DNA of 64,000 nucleotides from Micromonospora matsumotoense. GTDB lineage: Bacteria > Actinomycetota > Actinomycetes > Mycobacteriales > Micromonosporaceae. A program made the position numbers and the translations under genes. The DNA is taken from the NCBI RefSeq assembly GCF_900091525.1, contig NZ_FMCU01000001.1:248001-312000 (forward strand), read 5' to 3'. The first letter of the stretch is position 1. The number at the start of each line of letters is the position of its first letter. The notes below the pieces were generated by a model. The model was given only the letters and a program-made list of their open reading frames with translations. It had not been told where the DNA came from and searched no databases. Below, in pieces: positions 28,077-36,261 of this stretch.

Positions 28077-28911
28077 CGTCCGGTACCCCCAGGTACGCCG
28101 CGACCACCTTCGGGTTGTCCCGCACCTCGGCGGGCAGACCCTCGGCGATCTTCTTCCCGAACTCCAGCACCACGATCCGGTCGGTGACGCCCATGACCAG
28201 GCGCATGTCGTGCTCGATCAGCAGCACGGTCACGCCGGTGTCGCGGATCTGCCGGATGAGCTGGAGCAGTTCCTCCTTCTCCGCCGGGTTGAAGCCGGCG
28301 GCCGGCTCGTCCAGGCAGAGCAGCACCGGGTCGGTGGCCAGGGCCCGGGCGATCTCCAGCCGACGCTGCTCGCCGTAGGACAGGTTGCGGGCGAACTCGT
28401 GCATCCGGGGCCGGATGCCGACGAACTCCAGCAGCCGCTCCGCCTTCTCCCGGCCCTCGCGCTCCTCGCGCCGGTGCCGGGGCAGCCGGAACAGCGCCGA
28501 GACCACGCTGGTCCTGTGGTGCGCGTCGGCACCGACCTGCACGTTCTCCAGCGCGGTCATCTCCGGGAAGAGGCGGATGTTCTGGAACGTCCGCGCCATG
28601 CCCAGCTGGGTGATCTGGTGCCGCTTCTTGCCGCTGATCTTCTCGCCGCGGAACCGGATCTGCCCCTCGCTGGGCTGGTAGATGCCGGTCATCGCGTTGA
28701 AGCAGGTGGTCTTGCCGGCGCCGTTCGGGCCGATCAGCCCGAGGATCTCACCCTTGTAGAGGGTGAAGTCCACGTCGTTGAGCGCCACCACGCCGCCGAA
28801 GCGCAGCGTGACGTGGTCGACCTCCAGCAGTGGCTCCCGCGCGGGCAGCGTCTCGACCATGGGTGCGTCCGCCTGGGCCGGCACCACCGGGGTCCGTTCG
28901 GTGTCACTCAC
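28066..28911 (-). CDS. livG: branched-chain amino-acid ABC transporter ATP-binding protein LivG
   Basis: A 281-aa ATPase with Walker A GPNGAGKT, Q-loop RTFQNIRLFPEMTALEN, signature LSYGEQRRLEIARALATDP, Walker B LLCLDEPAAGFNP and H-loop IEHDM. An N-terminal tail of about 27 residues precedes the domain. The start overlaps the livM stop by eight bases; the 3' end overlaps livF. Confidence 0.95.
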   Translation of the reverse strand: MSDTERTPVVPAQADAPMVETLPAREPLLEVDHVTLRFGGVVALNDVDFTLYKGEILGLIGPNGAGKTTCFNAMTGIYQPSEGQIRFRGEKISGKKRHQITQLGMARTFQNIRLFPEMTALENVQVGADAHHRTSVVSALFRLPRHRREEREGREKAERLLEFVGIRPRMHEFARNLSYGEQRRLEIARALATDPVLLCLDEPAAGFNPAEKEELLQLIRQIRDTGVTVLLIEHDMRLVMGVTDRIVVLEFGKKIAEGLPAEVRDNPKVVAAYLGVPDDAA

Positions 28912-30049
28912 CGACGATCACCTCCTTGCGACGGTCCTTGAACTCCGCCGCTCGCCGTCGGTTCGGAATGATGCCCTGCGGCCGGAAGATCATCATCACC
29001 ACGAGCACCACACCGAAGAAGAGGAACCGGTATTCGTAGAGCTCGGTGCCGAACAGCTCGATGCCGCGGAACCGCTCGATCATGTACGCCACCAGGCCGC
29101 CGCCGACGATCGCGCCGACGATGTTGCCCGAGCCGCCGAGGATGACCGCGGCCAGGATGATGATCGAGTTGAGCAGCTCGAAGTTCTGCGAGTTGACGAA
29201 GTTCTGCTTGCCGGCGAAGAGCGCGCCGGCCAGGCCGGCGATCGCCGCTCCGGAGGCGAACGCCCAGAGCTTGAACTTGAACGTCGGCACGCCCATCAGC
29301 TGGGCGGCGTCCTCGTCCTCCCGGATCGAGATCCAGGCCCGGCCGACCCGGCTGTGGGTCAGGTTCCGCACCCCGAGCACCACCAGGATGATCAGCGTGA
29401 GCACCAGCCAGTAGTACGGGCGGGCGTCGAGCACCCCGAAGAACGGCTTGCCGTCGGCGTACTTGCCGGGTGGGTGCGGGATCTGGTTGAAGCCCCGCTG
29501 GCCCTTGAGGAAGTCGGAGCTGACCGCAGCGATCCGGATCATCTCGGCGAAGCCGAGCGTCACCAGCGCCAGGTAGTCGCCGCGCAGCCGCAGCGTCGGG
29601 GTGCCGAGCATGATGCCGGAGACCATGGTGAGGGCGATCGCGATCGGCACCACCAGCAGCCACGGCCAGAGCGTCTTGAGGTTGCTGCTCGGTGAGGTCA
29701 ACACCGCCACTGTGTACGCGCCGACGGCGAAGAAGCCGAAGTAGCCGAGGTCGAGCAGGCCGGCGAAGCCGACCACGATGTTCAGCCCGACCGCCAGCAG
29801 CACGTAGATCGAGACGGTAAACAGCACCTGGGTAAAGTTGGAGCCCGTGGTCGGGATCGGCCCCAGGTACTGGTAGAACTCCTTGTTGGGCAGCGCGTAG
29901 AAGAACGCGATCAGCGCCACCAGCGCCGCCCAGCGCACCCAGCGCGGGGCGTCGTGCCACCGCTGCGAGATGGCCTCGCGGCCGTGCCGCAGCCGTGTCC
30001 CGATCCCCTGCTGCTGCTCGGGGGTCGGCGGATTTACCGTCGTCGTCAT
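28904..30049 (-). CDS. livM: branched-chain amino-acid ABC transporter permease LivM
   Basis: A 381-aa permease with about ten transmembrane segments. The conserved LivM loop RVGRAWISIREDEDAAQLMGV, which contacts the ATPases, is near residue 250, and LRGDYLALVTLGFAE marks the family. The C-terminal RPQGIIPNRRR is typical. ATG 30049 overlaps the livH stop by four bases. A longer open frame upstream through livH in another phase is an artefact. Confidence 0.95.
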   Translation of the reverse strand: MTTTVNPPTPEQQQGIGTRLRHGREAISQRWHDAPRWVRWAALVALIAFFYALPNKEFYQYLGPIPTTGSNFTQVLFTVSIYVLLAVGLNIVVGFAGLLDLGYFGFFAVGAYTVAVLTSPSSNLKTLWPWLLVVPIAIALTMVSGIMLGTPTLRLRGDYLALVTLGFAEMIRIAAVSSDFLKGQRGFNQIPHPPGKYADGKPFFGVLDARPYYWLVLTLIILVVLGVRNLTHSRVGRAWISIREDEDAAQLMGVPTFKFKLWAFASGAAIAGLAGALFAGKQNFVNSQNFELLNSIIILAAVILGGSGNIVGAIVGGGLVAYMIERFRGIELFGTELYEYRFLFFGVVLVVMMIFRPQGIIPNRRRAAEFKDRRKEVIVGE

Positions 30050-30996
30050 GCCCGTGCCCTTCCCAGCGATTCGCCCAGCAGACCGGTCGGCCGGAACATC
30101 AGCAGCACCACCAGCACGGCGAAGGCGGCGAAGTCCTTCCACTCGCTGCCGAACAGCCCCGATGCGTAGTTCTCCACCACACCCAGCAACAGGCCGCCGA
30201 CCAGGGCGCCCCGCAGGTTGCCGATGCCGCCGAGCACGGCGGCGGTGAACGCCTTGAGGCCGAGCAGGAAGCCGACGCTGTAGGTCAGGCTCTGGATCCG
30301 CACGTCGTAGAGCAGGCCGGCGACGCCGGCCATGGTGCCACCGGCGATGAAGACCATCAGGATGATCCGGTCCTTGTTCACGCCCATCAGCGCGGCGGTG
30401 TTGGCGTCCTGGGCGACCGCCCGGATGCCGCGGCCGACCCGGCTGCGGTTGATGAACTGGTCCAGCGCGACCATCATCACCAGCGCGGCGCCGAGGGTGA
30501 GCAACTGCACCCCGTCGATCGGCACCCCGAAGAGGTGGAAGAGTGGCTTCTGGCTGATCAGGATCGGTGCGCCCTCGGGACGTCGACGGGTCCAGATGCC
30601 GAACGCCTCCGAGATCGCGATCGAGGCACCGATCGCGGTGATCAGGAAGGCCAGCGGCGGCGCGTTGCGCTTGCGCAGCGGCCGGTACGCCACCCGCTCG
30701 ATCACGGTCGCCGTGCCGGCCGACGCGATGGCCGCGACGATCATCGCGACGAGCAGGTAGAACAGGATCGAGCCGACCCCGCTGACCTGGGAGTCCTGGT
30801 CGAGGCCGAAGCCGTTCCAGGTCCAGATGGCGGCGAACGCGCCGGCGATGAAGACCTCGGAGTGGGCGAAGTTGATGAGTCTGAGTACGCCGTAGACCAG
30901 CGTGTAGCCGAGCGCGACCAGGGCGTAGATCGCACCCTGTGTCAGGCCGGTCGTGGTGAGTTCCCCGAAGTTGGAGAACAGTCCGTCGAAGTTCAC
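30046..30996 (-). CDS. livH: branched-chain amino-acid ABC transporter permease LivH
   Basis: A 316-aa permease with about eight transmembrane segments. LRLINFAHSEVFIAGAFAA and the ATPase-contact loop SRVGRGIRAVAQDANTAALMGV are diagnostic, as is the C-terminal GGIGNLRGALVGGLLLGVVE. It begins with GTG at 30996, 106 bp after the livK stop. A strong hairpin lies in that gap. Confidence 0.95.
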   Translation of the reverse strand: MNFDGLFSNFGELTTTGLTQGAIYALVALGYTLVYGVLRLINFAHSEVFIAGAFAAIWTWNGFGLDQDSQVSGVGSILFYLLVAMIVAAIASAGTATVIERVAYRPLRKRNAPPLAFLITAIGASIAISEAFGIWTRRRPEGAPILISQKPLFHLFGVPIDGVQLLTLGAALVMMVALDQFINRSRVGRGIRAVAQDANTAALMGVNKDRIILMVFIAGGTMAGVAGLLYDVRIQSLTYSVGFLLGLKAFTAAVLGGIGNLRGALVGGLLLGVVENYASGLFGSEWKDFAAFAVLVVLLMFRPTGLLGESLGRARA

Positions 30997-31031
30997 GGGA
31001 GGGCCGCTCCGTCAGGTGTGGAGAAAGAGAA

Positions 31032-31067
31032 GGTGCGGCCGGGAGCGAGCTAGCTCCCGGCCGCACC
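31032..31067 (-). terminator. strong hairpin between livK and livH
   Basis: A perfect 15-bp stem (arms 31032-31046 and 31053-31067) with a six-base loop GAGCTA. Position and strength suit partial termination or 3' end protection of the livK message, giving more binding protein than permease. Within the operon it is not a full terminator unless livH has its own promoter. Confidence 0.7.
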
Positions 31068-31102
31068 CGCGATCTGTCGTCAATCGCTCTCGGCGACCGT
31101 GG

Positions 31103-32263
31103 TCAGGACTTCGGGATCTCCTGGTCGGGAACGACCTTGCCGCCCTGCACCTTGAACGCCCAGACCACGACCTGCGCCGGGTCCAGCTCGCCGCCCTCGA
31201 CGAACTTGTACTTGGAGGCGACACCCTCGCCGTCGTAGCTCTTCACGAACTCGAGCAGGTCGGCGCGGGTGGTCTTCTTGGCCTTGATGCCGGCGAGCAG
31301 GATGTTCGCGGCGTCGTAGGCGGTGTCGCTGTAGGTGCCCGGGTCGGCCCCGTTGAGCGCCTTGAACTCCTCGACGAACGTGCCGCGGGCCTCGGCGGCC
31401 GGCGCGCACGGGCAGGTGAGGATGGTGCCCTCGGCAGCGGCGGCACCGGCCGAGGTGATGTACGCCGGGTCGTTGGTGCCGTCACCGGCGACCAGCGGGG
31501 CGGTGACGCCGGCAGCGGTGAGCTGCTTGCGGATCAGGCCGGCCTCCTGGTAGTAGCCGCCGAAGAAGACCGCCTTGACGTTGGCGGCCTTGACCTTGGT
31601 CACCACGCCGGAGAACTCGGTCTGCTTGCCCTCGCCCTGGACCTTGTCCGAGCCGACGACCGCGCTGCCGAGGACCTTCTTGACCTCGTCGGCCAGGCCC
31701 GCGCCGTAGGCGGACTGGTCGTCGATGACGTAGACCTTGTCGGCCTTGAGCACGTTCTTGATGTAGGTACCGGCCGCCGGGCCCTGGCTCAGGTCGTTGC
31801 CGACCGCCCGGAAGAAGGTCTTCCAGCCCTGCTGGGCGAGGCTGGGACGGGTGGCGGAGGGGGTGATGGTGACCAGACCGGCCTCGCTGAACAGCGGGCC
31901 GGCGGCCTCGGACTCACCCGAGTAGGCCGGGCCGATGATGCCGAGGATCTTGGCGTCGTCGATGGCCTTCTGGGCCAGGCCGGGGGCCTGGTCCGGGCTG
32001 CCCTGCGAGTCGAGCTCGGCCAGCTCGACCTTGCAGTCGGCGTTCTCCTTGTTGTATTTCTCGACGGCGAGCTTGACGCCGTTCTTCTCGTTGATGCCCA
32101 GCGCCGCCGAGCTGCCGGTCAGCGCGCCGAAGAACGCGATCTTGCTGCCGCAGCCATCCCCACCGGACGCCTCGTCGTCGCTGCCGCTGGAGCAAGCGGT
32201 GCCGCCGGCGACGAGCGCCAGCATGGCGACTCCACCGATCACGCGTGCGAGCTTCTGCCTCAA
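31103..32263 (-). CDS. livK: branched-chain amino-acid ABC transporter substrate-binding lipoprotein LivK
   Basis: A 386-aa type-1 periplasmic-binding protein. The signal MRQKLARVIGGVAMLALVAG ends at a lipobox (GGTAC). The mature chain shows IAFFGALTGSSAALGINEKNG, GIIGPAYSGESEAAGPL and FSDTAYDAANILLAGIK-like regions of Leu/Ile/Val receptors. I choose TTG 32263 because GGAGGAGGG lies eight bases upstream; ATG 32287 would lengthen the signal peptide by eight basic residues. It is the promoter-proximal gene of the block; binding proteins are usually the most abundant component. Confidence 0.9.
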   Translation of the reverse strand: MRQKLARVIGGVAMLALVAGGTACSSGSDDEASGGDGCGSKIAFFGALTGSSAALGINEKNGVKLAVEKYNKENADCKVELAELDSQGSPDQAPGLAQKAIDDAKILGIIGPAYSGESEAAGPLFSEAGLVTITPSATRPSLAQQGWKTFFRAVGNDLSQGPAAGTYIKNVLKADKVYVIDDQSAYGAGLADEVKKVLGSAVVGSDKVQGEGKQTEFSGVVTKVKAANVKAVFFGGYYQEAGLIRKQLTAAGVTAPLVAGDGTNDPAYITSAGAAAAEGTILTCPCAPAAEARGTFVEEFKALNGADPGTYSDTAYDAANILLAGIKAKKTTRADLLEFVKSYDGEGVASKYKFVEGGELDPAQVVVWAFKVQGGKVVPDQEIPKS

Positions 32264-32536
32264 GGCCGGAACCCTCCTCCGTCGCATGGTCCGAACCACC
32301 CGCTGCCTATTGGCCCTTGCGGGGGCGGACGAACCAGACCGTCGTCGCCGGTCTGGGCCGGGACGTTATCCCACCGGGAAGCGGTGACGTAAGCCCCAGC
32401 AAGCGGGGTTGATCGAACCGTTACACGCCGTGGCGGATTGGAAACGATCGCTGTAAGAACCATCAACCCTGAAGGACTTTCACTTTTCTTTCGAAGGTGT
32501 GGAGCGCTCCCGGGGCCACCCCCTGCCGATAGCCAC
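32264..32536. other. livK leader and promoter region
   Basis: AT-richer stretches such as GAAAGTCCTTCAGGGTTGATG on the minus strand and a short CCCCGCTTGCTGGGG hairpin (about 32392-32406) lie here. No coding frame is credible. Confidence 0.4.
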
Positions 32537-33760
32537 TCAAACCCGCCCCCACCAGGCATGAGAGCTTCGGCCGTCGTCGGCCAGCAAGACCAGTCGATCT
32601 TCCCCGCCGGCCATCGTCAGGGCGGTGTCACCCCCATCAACCACCATCGACGGCGTCGGCACCGGCCGCCACGACGCCCCACCGTCCGTCGACGCCCACG
32701 CAGAGCGACCGGCGCCGTCACCGGTCACCGCCACCAGCACGCCCCGCACCACGGTCAGCCCCACCACCGACAGCACCCCCGGACCGACCGCCCCGAACCC
32801 ACCGACCCGCCGCCACCGCGACCCGTCGTCGGCCCGCCACACGGCGAAGCCGTCGGGGACCGCTCCGACCGCCACCGGCACGCCGTCGCGCAGCACCACC
32901 CGCTCCGCCCGCCCCCGCCCGTTCCCGACCGGCAACTCCGTCCGCCGCCAGGACCGCCCGTCGACCGAGGTCCAGGCCATCGGTGTCAGCGCGGCACCGC
33001 CGGCCGGCAGCAGCGATCCGACCACCAGCCAGCCCGTCGGCAGAGCCACCACGTCGTACGCCGCCGTCCGACCCCGGGCGTCCCCGGCCAGCTCCGGCAG
33101 CCCTTCGGCCAGGGTGAAGCCGCCCGCATCCGGTGACGTCCAGACCGCCGCGCCGTCCACCCGGGCACCCGCGATCAACCAGCCACCCGCACCGGCCGCA
33201 AGCCGGGCCACGCTGACCGCGCGCGGCCCCCCGAACAGCTCGAACGCCGCCGGCACCTCCCGCAACGGGCCGGCGCCGTCGCGTACCCAGGTAGCGGTAC
33301 GTGGATTGCCGTGCACCCCGCCGTTCTTGGCACCCAGCGCCGCTACCCGACCCCCGTCCGGCCCGCCCGTCGGGCCGGGCGCGCAGGCCGCCGCGTAGAG
33401 CACGTGCTGCCGGCCGTAGAAGGTCCGGGCCGCGATCGGCACCGGGGCCCAGGCGGAGCCGTCCGCACTGGACCAGGCCGCCGGACGGGTCTCCCCGGCG
33501 GCGTCGACGACCCCGCCGACCAGGAACCAACTCCCGCCACAGGAGACCGCGTCGCGCAGCACCAGTCGTCCGGCCGGCCCCGGAGGTAGGGGCAGCGTCG
33601 CCTCCTGCCAGGCCAACTCCATGGACGCCGGCCGGTCGCGGTCGGCCGGCGACCGGCCGACTCCCGGGTCACCCCGGTCGCCTCCGGTTCCAGGGCGGTC
33701 GCAGCCGGCGACCACCAGGACGAGCAGAGCGCACACCACGAGCACCCGCCGGGCAGACAT
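32537..33760 (-). CDS. exported lipoprotein with BNR/beta-propeller-like repeats
   Basis: A 407-aa protein with a clear lipoprotein signal (LLVLVVAGC, residues 12-20). The mature part has recurring motifs such as AAWSSADGSAWAPVP, PMAWTSVDGRSWRRTELP, FAVWRADDGSRWRRVGG and SAWASTDGGASWRPVPTP. These have the S/T-x-D-G-x-x-W form of Asp-box (BNR/sialidase-like) repeats of a beta-propeller. No catalytic residues are recognised; it may be a surface binding protein. It stands alone after the transporter block and 285 bp from pdtaR. Confidence 0.75.
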   Translation of the reverse strand: MSARRVLVVCALLVLVVAGCDRPGTGGDRGDPGVGRSPADRDRPASMELAWQEATLPLPPGPAGRLVLRDAVSCGGSWFLVGGVVDAAGETRPAAWSSADGSAWAPVPIAARTFYGRQHVLYAAACAPGPTGGPDGGRVAALGAKNGGVHGNPRTATWVRDGAGPLREVPAAFELFGGPRAVSVARLAAGAGGWLIAGARVDGAAVWTSPDAGGFTLAEGLPELAGDARGRTAAYDVVALPTGWLVVGSLLPAGGAALTPMAWTSVDGRSWRRTELPVGNGRGRAERVVLRDGVPVAVGAVPDGFAVWRADDGSRWRRVGGFGAVGPGVLSVVGLTVVRGVLVAVTGDGAGRSAWASTDGGASWRPVPTPSMVVDGGDTALTMAGGEDRLVLLADDGRSSHAWWGRV

Positions 33761-34045
33761 GCGTCGATGCTACGCAGCGGAAGCCCGCCGTGGGGGTCCG
33801 CGTCGGGCCACCTGCCGGATGACCCGCGCGACCAGCCCGAGGCCGGGAGCCGGCCGATCGGGGACGGGACGCCCACCGTCCGGGGTGGACGACGGACCGG
33901 TCAGCCGCCAGTCAGGGGCGGAACCGTCCGACCGTCAGGACGGGTTCGTCCACCGGTCAGGGCCGGGCCCGCGCGCCGACCAGACGGTGCGGGTCGCCGA
34001 CCGGGGAGAAAAGACGCGCCGATCGGCGGCCGGTGAGCGGGGCGG

Positions 34046-34687
34046 TCAGGAGGTGGGCTGCTCGGCGATCTCGCCACCGGAGGTCTCGGCGAGGATCCGC
34101 TCGGCGACCTCCTTCATGGTCATCCGGTGGTCCATCGCGGTGCGCTGGATCCACTTGAACGCCTGCGGCTCGGTCATCCCGTACGTCGTCATCAGCGCGC
34201 CCTTGGCGCGTTCGACCGTCTTACGGATCTCCAGCCGGTCGGTGAGGCCGGCCACCTCCGACTCCAGGGCGGCGATCTCGGAGTAGCGGGAGAGGGCGAT
34301 CTCGACCGCCGGCACCAGGTCGCTCTTCTGGAACGGCTTCACCAGGTATGCCATCGCGCCCGCGGCGCGCGCCCGCTCCACCAGGTCACGCTGGCTGAAC
34401 GCGGTCAGGATGATCACCGGGGCGATCCGGGCGCCGGCGATCCGCTCGGCGGCCGCCAGCCCGTCCATGATCGGCATCTTGATGTCGAGGATGACGAGAT
34501 CGGGCTTGAGTTCCTCGGCCAACCGGACGGCGGTTTCGCCGTCGCCGGCCTCGCCGACGACCTCATAGCCCTCCTCGACCAGCATCTCGGCCAGGTCCAG
34601 TCGGATGAGCGCCTCATCCTCGGCGATCAGTACCCGCCTGCGCTCGGAATCCGTCTGCGTCTCGGCCACCAGCCCTACCCCCACCAT
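34046..34687 (-). CDS. pdtaR: ANTAR-domain response regulator (PdtaR type)
   Basis: A 213-aa protein with an N-terminal receiver (VLIAEDEALIRLDLAEML, phospho-acceptor Asp in VILDIKMPIMDG, then the Thr in ILTAFSQ and Lys in YLVKPFQ) and a C-terminal ANTAR domain (EIRKTVERAKGALMTTYGMTEPQAFKWIQRTAMDHRMTMKEVAERIL). It binds paired hairpins in target RNAs and prevents termination after phosphorylation by a PdtaS-type kinase, which is not in this window. ATG 34687 is chosen; a GTG six codons further is possible. It is divergent from tRNA-Leu. Confidence 0.93.
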   Translation of the reverse strand: MVGVGLVAETQTDSERRRVLIAEDEALIRLDLAEMLVEEGYEVVGEAGDGETAVRLAEELKPDLVILDIKMPIMDGLAAAERIAGARIAPVIILTAFSQRDLVERARAAGAMAYLVKPFQKSDLVPAVEIALSRYSEIAALESEVAGLTDRLEIRKTVERAKGALMTTYGMTEPQAFKWIQRTAMDHRMTMKEVAERILAETSGGEIAEQPTS

Positions 34688-34765
34688 CGATCTCGGCACA
34701 GCTACCGCCCATACTCCCGCAAGAGCCTAGTCGGGTACAGTGAGCCACGCGCCCCGCGGGGTGAC

Positions 34766-34848
34766 GCCGGGATGGTGGAATGGCATACACGGAAGTCTCA
34801 AACACTTCTGCCCGAAAGGGCTTGCGGGTTCGAATCCCGCTCCCGGCA
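34766..34848 (+). tRNA. tRNA-Leu(CAA)
   Basis: An 83-nt tRNA with a perfect 7-bp acceptor stem (GCCGGGA with TCCCGGC), anticodon stem GAAGT/ACTTC, loop CTCAAAC with anticodon CAA (34799-34801) reading UUG, a long variable arm (type II), and T-arm GCGGGTTCGAATCCCGC. Discriminator A is at 34848; the 3' CCA is not encoded in full (CCT follows). Confidence 0.96.
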
Positions 34849-35032
34849 CCTCGATGATACGGGCAGTTCGGCAGCGCGCGCGTGTTCATCCACCTGCACC
34901 GTACGACGCCGACACATCTTCCTGATCACCGTGTGGCAACCGCCCGGAGGAACCCACCCGGGCAGCACCGAGCAGCCGGTCGGTCTCCGCGACCAGGGAA
35001 CAAATCCGGCGCGGGGCGGGTTGGGCAGTGAC

Positions 35033-36043
35033 GTGATCGACGTACCGATGTCTGTTCTTGATCTTGCTCCGGTCGCCGCCGGGGCCACCGCCTCCGAGGC
35101 GCTCGGGCACACCACCGAGCTGGCCCGCCGGACCGAGGAGCTGGGCTACCGCCGGTTCTGGGTGGCCGAGCACCACAACATGCCGGCGATCGCCAGCTCC
35201 GCACCGGCGGTGCTGCTCGCCCACCTGGCGGCGCACACCACCACGATCCGGCTGGGCTCGGGCGGGGTGATGCTGCCCAACCACGCGCCGCTGGTCGTCG
35301 CCGAACAGTTCGGCACCCTGGAGGCGCTGCACCCGGGCCGGATCGACCTCGGCATCGGTCGGGCCCCGGGCACCGACCAGCGGACCGCGCTGGCGTTGCG
35401 CCGCACCATGGAGGGGCTGTCGGCGGAGGGCTTCCCCCGGGAGCTGGCCGACCTGATGAACTACTTCAGCGGCGACGACCCGGGGGCGATCACCGCCACC
35501 CCGGGGCTGGGCCAGTCCCCCGCCGTCTGGCTCCTCGGCTCCAGCGGGTTCAGCGCGCAGCTCGCCGGGCTGCTCGGTCTGCCGTTCTCGTTCGCGCACC
35601 ACTTCAGCGCGCAGCACACCCTGCCCGCGCTCCAGCTCTACCGGCAGCACTTCCGGCCGTCGCGTTGGCTGAGCGAGCCGTACGCGATGGTGGCGGTGAA
35701 CGTGGTCTGCGCCGACACCGACGAGCGGGCCGAGTGGTTGTCCGGGCCGAGCGCGCTGTCGTTCCTCAAGCTGCGGTCGGGGCGGCCGGAGCCGCTGGCC
35801 AGCCCCGAGGATGCCGCCGGGTATCCGTACAACGAGATCGAGCGGGAGTTCGTCCGGCAGCGCCGCGACGGGCAGGCGATGGGTTCGCCGGAGACGGTCC
35901 GTCGGCAGCTGTCCGAGCTGCTGGCCCGCACCGGCGCGAACGAGCTGATGCTCACCACGATGGTGTACGACGTGGTCGACCGGGTGCGCTCCTTCGAGCT
36001 GGTGGCCGGGAAGGTCGCCGGTGGGCTCTCCCGGAGCGTCTGA
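35033..36043 (+). CDS. LLM class flavin-dependent oxidoreductase
   Basis: A 336-aa luciferase-like monooxygenase: MSVLDLAPVAAG near the start, FWVAEHHNMPAIASSAPAVLL, IRLGSGGVMLPNHAPLVVAEQFGTLEALHPGRIDLGIGRAPG, and C-terminal GSPETVRRQLSELL. This is the MsnO8-like subgroup, which uses reduced FMN. The partner reductase and substrate are unknown. GTG 35033 and ATG 35048 are both possible; the open frame further upstream crosses the tRNA and is not coding. Confidence 0.9.
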   Translation: MIDVPMSVLDLAPVAAGATASEALGHTTELARRTEELGYRRFWVAEHHNMPAIASSAPAVLLAHLAAHTTTIRLGSGGVMLPNHAPLVVAEQFGTLEALHPGRIDLGIGRAPGTDQRTALALRRTMEGLSAEGFPRELADLMNYFSGDDPGAITATPGLGQSPAVWLLGSSGFSAQLAGLLGLPFSFAHHFSAQHTLPALQLYRQHFRPSRWLSEPYAMVAVNVVCADTDERAEWLSGPSALSFLKLRSGRPEPLASPEDAAGYPYNEIEREFVRQRRDGQAMGSPETVRRQLSELLARTGANELMLTTMVYDVVDRVRSFELVAGKVAGGLSRSV

Positions 36044-36155
36044 AACACGCTCTTCATAGCCACGTCACCCCACCGTCGCGCAAGACCTCTAACTTTATGA
36101 CCGGTGGTGGTACGGCACTCCCGGTCGGGACGGGTCGGGGGTGCTGCGGTGTGGT

Positions 36156-36202
36156 GCACCGGGTCGCCAGCTGAGCGGATTCCGCGGCTGGCGACCCGGT
36201 GC
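36156..36202. terminator. bidirectional terminator between the LLM oxidoreductase and rhamnogalacturonan lyase genes
   Basis: Perfect 16-bp arms (36156-36171 and 36187-36202) with a partly self-pairing 15-base loop; GTTTT follows on the plus strand. The genes are convergent. Confidence 0.85.
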
Positions 36203-36261
36203 CTGCGTTTTCGGCCCCGACCACAACCGCCCCGGTGGGGGCGGGTGCGGTCCGGGTCGGG

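Noticed and set aside
28904..31066. 720-codon open frame containing LivM
   Set aside because: Upstream of 30049 it overlaps livH in another phase; the clear start is at 30049.
34127..35032. Open frame extending the LLM oxidoreductase upstream
   Set aside because: It passes through tRNA-Leu and the antisense of pdtaR.
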